From the NCBI RefSeq assembly GCF_002014765.1, contig NZ_MUYT01000007.1, forward strand, positions 1 through 29,196: a stretch of DNA of 29,196 nucleotides, written 5' to 3'. This document shows, piece after piece, positions 23,416-29,196 of this stretch. Source of the DNA: Lwoffella lincolnii (lineage in GTDB: Bacteria > Pseudomonadota > Gammaproteobacteria > Pseudomonadales > Moraxellaceae). How positions within the stretch are numbered: the first letter of the stretch is position 1; each line of letters begins with the position of its first letter. The notes under the pieces are model-generated. The model did not search any database, had not been told where the DNA came from, and saw only the letters and a list, made by a program, of their open reading frames with translations. The position numbers and the translations under genes are program-made.

Positions 23416-24807
23416 TTATTGTGTTTTTTGTGTTTCTAGTTGAGCGATTTGTTTTTCAAGTAAAGCAATGTGTTCCGCTTTATCTTTGGTTAACGCTTCC
23501 ATGTCTTTGATTTGCTCTTTAAGCAGTTCTTCTTGCTGACTGTACAGTTCTTCTTGCTGTTGTAATTTGTCAATCTCTTCTTTAATCAAGGCAGGGTCTT
23601 TTGGAATCTCAGCGGTTAAAATATCATCTGCCGTCAGCTTAGGCTTGGCAACAGCGGTGGTATTTTCAACTGATACGGAATCTGGCACATCAAGGGCATT
23701 ACTGACATCATCTGCATTTGTGTCAGCTGTTACATCGGCTTGTGTTGTGGGTTGGGCTTGCTCGGCGGCAGCTGCTAGGTCAGCGGATTCATTGGGTGCT
23801 GGCGGGGTGTCTGGAATGACTGCCATAGGTTCATTGATGATGGGGTCAGTCGCCATGGGTTCACCTTGATTGCTCAAGAATAAAAATGCCAATACCCCCA
23901 ATATCCCAAGGACGATTAATGCCATTACTGGCTTTAATAAGTTTGGTGGTAACTGTTTGGCAGATTTTTTCAGTGCTGGTTTTTTGTCGTTTGGTTTTTT
24001 GTTTTTTGGCTCTTTTTTACCAAGGAGTTTTGACATTTTATTAGCCTGTTTGGTCTGATTATTTTTATCAGCCACCTTGTTATTGTTGTCATTTTGATAA
24101 GTGGTTGGGGTGGTAACCGCTGTGGGGGCTATGGCTGATTCTACGGGTGGATTTTTTGGTGGTGTGTGTGGTTGTGTGTCGATGCTCTGAAAATCAGTAG
24201 AATGATGATTAAACGAACTGTCATTAAATGAACTGTCGTCATTAAATATGGGTGCTTCAGTCATATTTTCTGACTGATGATGTAAATGGCTGTCCATGGC
24301 GTTTGTGTCATCTGTGTCATTGACATCAAAACTGTCAACCTCAAAATCGTCAACCTCAAAATCGCCAACCTCAAAATCGTCAACCTCAAAACTGTTTATC
24401 TCAACATCATGGTCAAAATTGACATGCTCAGTAGATGATGTGTGGGCGTCTGGCTCATCTAAATGAAAGTCAATTTCTTCAAAGTCGCCAAAGTCGTCTG
24501 ACGCATTGAATTCTGACGCATTGAAACTGTCCGTATGATTATCCGCATTATTGTGTGGGTTAAGGCTGTCAATATCATTCGTCTGATTGGCGTCGATGTC
24601 ATTGAAATATGGATCATCAACGGCGAGATCAGACACATCAAATGCGTGATGACTTTGTGATGTGTCCAACTCTAAAGACGCATCGTCAAAATCTGCCAAT
24701 AGGTCATCAGCATCAAAATCAATGCTACTGTTATCAAAGTCTACCTCATGGTTGACTTTATCCAATTTATGGTTGACTTTATCCAATTTAGGGTCATGAT
24801 TACTCAT
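23416..24807 (-). CDS. Acidic repeat-rich single-span membrane protein with C-terminal coiled coil
   Basis: I do not recognise this 463-residue protein. Residues 1-250 are very acidic and Asn/Ser-rich, with a 7-residue tandem repeat (KLDKVNH) near the start and five FEVDD-type pentapeptides at 140-164. A Lys-rich stretch (252-285) precedes one hydrophobic span (about 291-312). An Ala/Pro/Thr-rich linker and a Gln/Glu coiled coil (about 405-462) follow. By the positive-inside rule the acidic half is cytosolic and the coiled coil periplasmic. It heads a minus-strand unit with the macro-domain gene (8-bp gap) and perhaps yggX. The layout recalls scaffolding or envelope-organising proteins, but no function is assigned. 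Confidence 0.85.
   Translation of the reverse strand: MSNHDPKLDKVNHKLDKVNHEVDFDNSSIDFDADDLLADFDDASLELDTSQSHHAFDVSDLAVDDPYFNDIDANQTNDIDSLNPHNNADNHTDSFNASEFNASDDFGDFEEIDFHLDEPDAHTSSTEHVNFDHDVEINSFEVDDFEVGDFEVDDFEVDSFDVNDTDDTNAMDSHLHHQSENMTEAPIFNDDSSFNDSSFNHHSTDFQSIDTQPHTPPKNPPVESAIAPTAVTTPTTYQNDNNNKVADKNNQTKQANKMSKLLGKKEPKNKKPNDKKPALKKSAKQLPPNLLKPVMALIVLGILGVLAFLFLSNQGEPMATDPIINEPMAVIPDTPPAPNESADLAAAAEQAQPTTQADVTADTNADDVSNALDVPDSVSVENTTAVAKPKLTADDILTAEIPKDPALIKEEIDKLQQQEELYSQQEELLKEQIKDMEALTKDKAEHIALLEKQIAQLETQKTQ
24316..24390. repeat. 15-bp coding tandem repeat (FEVDD pentapeptides)
   Basis: Five 15-bp units on the minus strand encode FEVDD, FEVGD, FEVDD, FEVDS and FDVND. Because the unit is a multiple of three, copy-number change keeps the frame. 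The units are nearly identical, which indicates recent expansion. Confidence 0.9.
24749..24790. repeat. 21-bp perfect coding tandem repeat
   Basis: Two identical 21-bp units (24749-24769 and 24770-24790) encode the repeated KLDKVNH heptapeptide at the N-terminus of the acidic membrane protein. Frame is preserved. Confidence 0.92.
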
Positions 24808-24964
24808 AAGGCATCAACTTCACTTAACAGACAGATAAAAAAATAAACACGAAGAGTCGCACAATCCATATTTGCACATATTTTGCTTTTAATATAGCAA
24901 ATTCTTACAAAAATGTCTGTCAATGTGTCTTAAAGTTTGGGTTAATTGTCTATTTTTTTGCTGA

Positions 24965-25261
24965 TTACTCGGTTATGTTGGCAACAGCAATGCCAGCATC
25001 GACAATTATCGGTTTGTTTTGTGCCGATACGCTGGTGATGACGTTTGTGTTTTGCTCGTCATTTGTTTGGCTTTTTATCTTGCCTTTTAGGTCATTGGCT
25101 TGTGGGCGATGTTCGATGTGTCCACATTGGGTGCATTGAATGTATTCATCAAACTTAGGCTCAAAGACTTGCACCTGTACCACCACATCTAAAGTTTGGC
25201 ACTGTGGGCAGGTTACGCCAGCCAAAAACTGACGTTTTGGGCGGTTAGATTGATACCGCAT
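24965..25261 (-). CDS. Zinc-ribbon protein of the YheV (DUF2387) type
   Basis: A 98-residue protein with two Cys pairs, CPQC (C18, C21) and CTQC (C43, C46), spaced as a zinc ribbon. The N-terminal RPKRQFLAGVTCPQC and the CGHIEHRP segment match the YheV/DUF2387 family of putative metal-binding proteins, whose function is unknown. The ATG at 25261 is chosen because AAGGAGA lies 7 nt upstream; the open frame extends 7 codons further. The C-terminal ~45 residues (Gln/Asn/Thr-rich, ending VDAGIAVANITE) go beyond the family core. It follows prlC on the same strand after about 120 bp of repeats. Confidence 0.82.
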   Translation of the reverse strand: MRYQSNRPKRQFLAGVTCPQCQTLDVVVQVQVFEPKFDEYIQCTQCGHIEHRPQANDLKGKIKSQTNDEQNTNVITSVSAQNKPIIVDAGIAVANITE

Positions 25262-25335
25262 GGCAAGTCTCCTTGATGTCATTTGCCTGGATTTGCTGAG
25301 CTTGCCTATGACGATTGCACAGCCTTAGCATCATC

Positions 25336-25399
25336 AGACCCATTGTGATTAAGACCCATTGTCATTAAAACTCATTGTGATTAAGACGCATTGTGAATA
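25336..25399. repeat. Four-copy 16-bp tandem repeat across the prlC stop
   Basis: Units AGACCCATTGTGATTA (25336-25351), AGACCCATTGTCATTA (25352-25367), AAACTCATTGTGATTA (25368-25383) and AGACGCATTGTGAATA (25384-25399) follow without gaps. On the minus strand three of the four carry TAA; the third unit holds the actual prlC stop (25381-25383) and the fourth encodes the last residues. Confidence 0.93.
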
Positions 25400-27684
25400 A
25401 AACCACTGTGGCGAAGTAAGGCATCAATGGTGGCATCTCTGCCACGGAATTTCTTAAAGTTATCTTTGGCGGTATCACTGCCCCCAACCGATAAAATGTG
25501 CTGACGAAACGCTTGCCCTGTGTCTTGATTAAAGATTCCCTCTGCTTCAAACTTACTAAATGCGTCTGCTGACAGCAGCTCTGCCCATTTATATGAATAA
25601 TAGCCAGACGCATAACCCCCAGCAAAAATATGGCTAAAGCCATTGGCAAAGCGGTTATATTTCGGTGTTGGCAACAGAGCAATGTCATCACGCACGCTGT
25701 CTAATGTTTGCAAAATGCCTGCATAATCAAGGGCGGGTACTTGACGATGTATTAATAAATCAAACAACGCAAATTCAATTTGACGCAAGGTTTGTAGACC
25801 ACTTTGGAAGTTTTTGGCGTTGAGTAAGGCGTCCAGCTTATCTTGTGGCAAGGTTTCGCCTGTCTGTACATGACGGCTAATCATTTCAATGCCCTGTCTG
25901 TGCCAAGCCCAATTTTCCATAAACTGACTGGGCAACTCCACCGCATCCCACTCAACACCATTAACCCCTGCCACGTCCGTTATCGTTACTTGCGTCAACA
26001 AATGATGCAGTCCATGCCCAAATTCATGAAACAATGTCAACACTTCATCATGAGTGAGTAGGCTTGGTGTGCCTGCCTTGTTGTCAGCAGGGGTAAAATT
26101 ACCCACCATAAAACACACAGGTAACTGATCGGCATTAGGGTGATTGGGATTGGCATATCTGGCTTGAAAACCATTCATCCATGCGCCACTCCGCTTGCCT
26201 TGACGAGCATACAAATCAAAATAAAAGCCCCCTATCAGATTGTCCCCATTTGTCTTGGCATCATCATATAATTGATAAAATCGCACATCTGAATGCCACA
26301 ATGGCACTTCTTGACTGTGGTCAACGGCACTGATGCCATACAAACGCTTGACGATGGCAAACAGCCCGTTAATCACCGCTGGCAAGGGGAAATAAGGACG
26401 AATGTCTTCTTGTGATAAATGAAACCTGTCTTGTTTCACCTTTTCAGCAAGGTAGGCTAAGTCCCAAGGTTTTGGCATCTCACCTGCTGACAAAATACCC
26501 AACTCAATGCCTTTATCGGTCAGTAATTGCAAATCTTGTTTGGCGGTTGGTGTGGCATGAGTAGCCAACTGACGTAAAAACGCATTCACCTCATCAGCAT
26601 TGTCTGCCATTTTGGTTGCCAATGACACTTGGGTGTAATCATCAAAACCTAACAGCTGAGCCTTTTGTTGGCGTAATTGTAAAATCTGAGCCATGATGTC
26701 AGCATTATTAAATGGCTCGTTCTGATTGTTGGTGTGCGTGTCTAACTCGGACGCTCGAGTCACATACGCCTGATACAACTGCTCACGTAACAATCGGTCA
26801 TCGGCATGGGTCATCACCGCCAAATACACAGGAATGTCCAAAGTTGCCACATAAGTAGGGGTTGGCAAATCAACCAGCGATGACGCTTGTTGCGTTGATT
26901 GATTTTGCTTGGTTTGCTTAATTAATTGCTGACGATACGCTTCACCAGCCGCTGCCAGCATGGCTAATCCTGTTTCGCTAATGCCAGATAATTGCTCAGG
27001 CTCTAATGGCAACTTAAACGCTTGCGTGGCATCCAAAACATTATCAGCAAACTTAGCCGATAAGCTGGATAATTGACGCTCAATATCAGCAAAAGTCAAT
27101 TGCTTATCTTTTGCTAACCCCACACCAGACAGCTCAAATCCTTGCAATGCCAAAAAAATCGCCCGTTGTCTGGCAGAATCAAGACTGGCTAAAAACTTTT
27201 TGTCTTGATAAACAGCTTGATAACGATGAAACAGCCCTTGATGCTGTCCCACTTTGGTGCTGTAAGAAGACAGCTTGGGCAACAACTCATGATGTACATG
27301 GCGAATCTCATCATTGCTCATCACAGCATTTAGATGCGACACCACCCCCCAACTGCGATCAATGGCTGTACCAATATGCTCAAATGTCATTATGTCTGTT
27401 AATGCCTGTTCCACATCAATGTGCTGATTAATGTGCTTATAAATATGTTTGGGGCTATCTGGGTTGTCTGGGCTTTTGTCTTGGTTTAAATCCAATTTGT
27501 TTAAATCCAATTTATCCAGCTGATCTAAATACTCATGGGCGTGTTGCAAAGCGGTCTCAACGTGCATTTGCAGTTGTCGTGGTGTGGCTTGGGCAAAGTC
27601 AACCAACATCAAACGGTCATCTAAAGCGGTTTTGGCACATAAAACTGAATCTGGGGAAACTGGGGGTAAAGAAACTGAAGACAT
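25381..27684 (-). CDS. prlC: Oligopeptidase A, M3 family zinc metallopeptidase
   Basis: A cytosolic thimet-type peptidase that degrades short peptides, including cleaved signal peptides. The ATG at 27684 has AAGG 7 nt upstream and gives 767 residues, longer than the ~680 of E. coli PrlC. The extra length seems to come partly from a hydrophilic Asn/Asp/Lys/Leu-rich insert near residues 48-85. The zinc motif is HEFGH (553-557) in LTLFHEFGHGLHHLLT. The downstream glutamate region GVEWDAVELPSQFMENW and the C-terminal FRGRDATIDALLRHSGF are standard. The frame is open 22 codons further upstream without a better start. The stop lies inside a four-copy 16-bp repeat; a YheV-type gene follows. Confidence 0.96.
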   Translation of the reverse strand: MSSVSLPPVSPDSVLCAKTALDDRLMLVDFAQATPRQLQMHVETALQHAHEYLDQLDKLDLNKLDLNQDKSPDNPDSPKHIYKHINQHIDVEQALTDIMTFEHIGTAIDRSWGVVSHLNAVMSNDEIRHVHHELLPKLSSYSTKVGQHQGLFHRYQAVYQDKKFLASLDSARQRAIFLALQGFELSGVGLAKDKQLTFADIERQLSSLSAKFADNVLDATQAFKLPLEPEQLSGISETGLAMLAAAGEAYRQQLIKQTKQNQSTQQASSLVDLPTPTYVATLDIPVYLAVMTHADDRLLREQLYQAYVTRASELDTHTNNQNEPFNNADIMAQILQLRQQKAQLLGFDDYTQVSLATKMADNADEVNAFLRQLATHATPTAKQDLQLLTDKGIELGILSAGEMPKPWDLAYLAEKVKQDRFHLSQEDIRPYFPLPAVINGLFAIVKRLYGISAVDHSQEVPLWHSDVRFYQLYDDAKTNGDNLIGGFYFDLYARQGKRSGAWMNGFQARYANPNHPNADQLPVCFMVGNFTPADNKAGTPSLLTHDEVLTLFHEFGHGLHHLLTQVTITDVAGVNGVEWDAVELPSQFMENWAWHRQGIEMISRHVQTGETLPQDKLDALLNAKNFQSGLQTLRQIEFALFDLLIHRQVPALDYAGILQTLDSVRDDIALLPTPKYNRFANGFSHIFAGGYASGYYSYKWAELLSADAFSKFEAEGIFNQDTGQAFRQHILSVGGSDTAKDNFKKFRGRDATIDALLRHSGFIHNAS

Positions 27685-28017
27685 GATAAACCTTATGTTA
27701 AAAACTGATGCTAAAAAAGCGAACCAAACCCATTGATGATTTGTCATCAATCAGATAACTTGCTATAACTTGCCATAAAAGGTTACAAACTGCCACACTA
27801 TTTACAAATTTACCGCAAATGCTTGCAAATACCAACGGCATCTGCAACTGATTTTTTGCTAAAATAATAAAAGCTAGTCATGGCATTTGCCATTCATCAT
27901 TTTATCATGATATTTTTTATCATTGTATTTTTGGGTATTTTTGGCTGTTCGTTCGAATATTTTTAGGACATACGACCAAATCCCAACCACAATAACATCA
28001 AGAACATAAGGAAAGTT
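27685..28017. other. Divergent promoter region between prlC and the Balon-like gene
   Basis: The 333 bp are AT-rich and contain no ORF or recognised RNA. ACTTGCTATAA and ACTTGCCATAA recur near 27758-27777. The ribosome-binding site AAGGAAA lies just before the ATG at 28018. I could not assign the two promoters or any operator with confidence. Confidence 0.55.
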
Positions 28018-29127
28018 ATGAAAGCCACCTTAAAAAGCCTACGCCAAATCAAAGCCAATCCTGCCGTCAGTATTTTTGTTAAGACGCATCGTAAACATCC
28101 AGAAAACCAACAAGACCCCATTGCCCTAAAAAACCAACTTAAATTAGCAGAAGACCGTTTAACCAACGAATATGATAAGCGTGTCGCTGGCACAATTTTA
28201 GAAAAAATCCATGCCAAAACCGATGAGCTTGATCACAACTATAACTTGGATACCTTGGCCATCTTTGCCAGTGAAGATGATGTTCAGCTCATTCGTTTGC
28301 CATTAGATGCCACTGAGCGTGTCATTATTGGGGAGCGATTTGCCACTCGTGATTTGGTTAAAGACATGGCAGGAGCGGTGCATTATTATGTTGTTGTGGT
28401 TACCCGTGAGCATGCACGCTTAATTGAAGCCAGTAACGACCGTGTTGTGCATGAATTTGATAAAAAAGACGTGGCACGCACTGAATTTGACAATATCCCA
28501 TTCCCCATCGAAAACACCACATTATATACCACCAGTGGGGCTGACCGTTCTGCCGCTTCCAATGAGGACAATTACCTTAAAGAATTCCTAAATCGTGTGG
28601 ATAAAAGTGTGCAAGAGATGTGGGGCGAACATAAAATGCCCATCATCGTGGTGGGTGATGCTCGTAACATCAGTTTTTATAAAGAAGTGTGTGACCGCCC
28701 TGAGAACATCATTGGCAGTGTGGATAACGTTACCGATTTAGAAAATGGCAGTGCTGAACACATCGTTGAAAGTGTCCAATCTGCAGTTGAAGCTTATCGC
28801 AAAGAGTTGTATGAACAAGCTCAAGGAGAGATAGAAGCTGCCCGTGGTAATAATCTGCTGACCACTGATTTACAGTCTGCTTATCAAGCTGCCTATCAAG
28901 GTAATGCTGAACGTCTGTATGTGCAAGAAGGTTATATCCAACCTGCCAAAATTGACGAAACTGCCCAAACCTTAACTCCAAGCGATGACCCCACAGCTGA
29001 CGGTGTGAACGATGATGCGGTTGGTGAAATCATTGAGCATGTGATGCACAATGGTGGTGATGTGGTATTCTTACCTAAAGGCGTTATGGCAGATGACCTA
29101 CCATTGGCGTTGGTAAATCGTTATTAA
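28018..29127 (+). CDS. Balon-like ribosome hibernation factor (bacterial aeRF1/Pelota homologue)
   Basis: The 369-residue protein matches my memory of the Psychrobacter urativorans protein AOC03_06830, called Balon, which enters the ribosomal A site with EF-Tu·GDP during cold or stress and keeps ribosomes dormant. Landmarks are a start with KATLKSLRQIKANPAVSIFVKTHR, a middle section LDTLAIFASEDDVQLIRLP and VVVVTREHARLIEASND, a domain entry GADRSAASNEDNYLKEFLNRVD, IIVVGDARNISFYKEV, and the C-terminal GGDVVFLPKGVM. The GGQ tripeptide of true release factors is absent, as expected of a non-hydrolysing factor. AAGGAAA supports the ATG at 28018. It is monocistronic as far as visible; three 16-bp repeats follow the stop. 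Confidence 0.85.
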   Translation: MKATLKSLRQIKANPAVSIFVKTHRKHPENQQDPIALKNQLKLAEDRLTNEYDKRVAGTILEKIHAKTDELDHNYNLDTLAIFASEDDVQLIRLPLDATERVIIGERFATRDLVKDMAGAVHYYVVVVTREHARLIEASNDRVVHEFDKKDVARTEFDNIPFPIENTTLYTTSGADRSAASNEDNYLKEFLNRVDKSVQEMWGEHKMPIIVVGDARNISFYKEVCDRPENIIGSVDNVTDLENGSAEHIVESVQSAVEAYRKELYEQAQGEIEAARGNNLLTTDLQSAYQAAYQGNAERLYVQEGYIQPAKIDETAQTLTPSDDPTADGVNDDAVGEIIEHVMHNGGDVVFLPKGVMADDLPLALVNRY

Positions 29128-29136
29128 TTTTTGTGA

Positions 29137-29161
29137 TTTAACCAATTTATCAGTGGTTAAA
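29137..29161 (+). terminator. Weak hairpin after the Balon-like gene
   Basis: TTTAACCA (29137-29144) pairs with TGGTTAAA (29154-29161) around a 9-nt loop, 10 nt after the stop. There is no T-tract, so it may protect the 3' end rather than terminate. Confidence 0.4.
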
Positions 29162-29195
29162 ATTATCAGTGGCTAAAAATTGTCAGTAAATAAAA
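29147..29195. repeat. Three-copy 16-bp repeat after the Balon-like gene
   Basis: TTATCAGTGGTTAAAA (29147-29162), TTATCAGTGGCTAAAA (29163-29178) and the more divergent TTGTCAGTAAATAAAA (29180-29195) run to the edge of the window and may continue beyond it. Confidence 0.85.
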
Positions 29196-29196
29196 A

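Noticed and set aside
24316..24390. CRISPR-like array
   Set aside because: The units are 15 bp, contiguous without spacers and in frame with a coding sequence.
22763..24807. DarTG-like toxin-antitoxin pair
   Set aside because: The macro-domain gene's partner is a membrane protein with no ADP-ribosyltransferase features.
28018..29127. True peptide-chain release factor
   Set aside because: No GGQ motif is present and the sequence follows the Balon-type family rather than RF1 or RF2.

Overview
The window looks like a chromosomal segment of a Moraxella species, most like M. catarrhalis. TbpB, TbpA and the Slam-type secretion protein match my memory of the M. catarrhalis transferrin-receptor proteins, the DNA is AT-rich, and a Balon-type ribosome hibernation factor, first described in the related genus Psychrobacter, is present. 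No database search was possible, so the species call is inference.

Layout. 1-3842 (+): an incoming terminator, then ubiC (ubiquinone synthesis), glyA (one-carbon metabolism) and a fused ABC exporter. 3846-4604 (-): an endonuclease/exonuclease/phosphatase-fold protein. 4605-12588 (+): an iron-acquisition island with a Fur-like box, a Slam outer-membrane translocon, the surface lipoprotein TbpB and the TonB-dependent receptor TbpA. A decayed 3' end of an IS200/IS605-type tnpB lies between tbpB and tbpA. 12661-12978 (-): a small exported PepSY-like protein. 13360-14484 (+): ribB with a degenerate RibA-like tail, convergent with thiC (14634-16622, -) across a strong bidirectional terminator. thiC has a promoter, a TPP riboswitch and a possible Shine-Dalgarno-sequestering hairpin. 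17079-22254 (+): the phosphate system pstS-pstC-pstA-pstB-phoU. 22393-24807 (-): a probable unit of an acidic repeat-rich membrane protein, a divergent macro-domain protein and YggX. 24965-27684 (-): prlC (oligopeptidase A) and a small zinc-ribbon protein. 28018-29127 (+): the Balon-like gene.

How the genes work together. Slam should deliver TbpB to the cell surface, where TbpB and TbpA take iron from host transferrin. The pst genes import phosphate and PhoU reports on it. thiC is under direct thiamine pyrophosphate control.

A recurring non-coding pattern is a short tandem duplication (9-17 bp, two to four copies) at or just after stop codons. It is seen after ubiC, tbpA, the PepSY gene, ribB, pstC, pstB, phoU, prlC and the Balon gene. 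Further short repeats sit in leaders and promoters (thiC, pstS, pstA, phoU, ribB). No tRNA, rRNA, CRISPR array or intact mobile element was seen.
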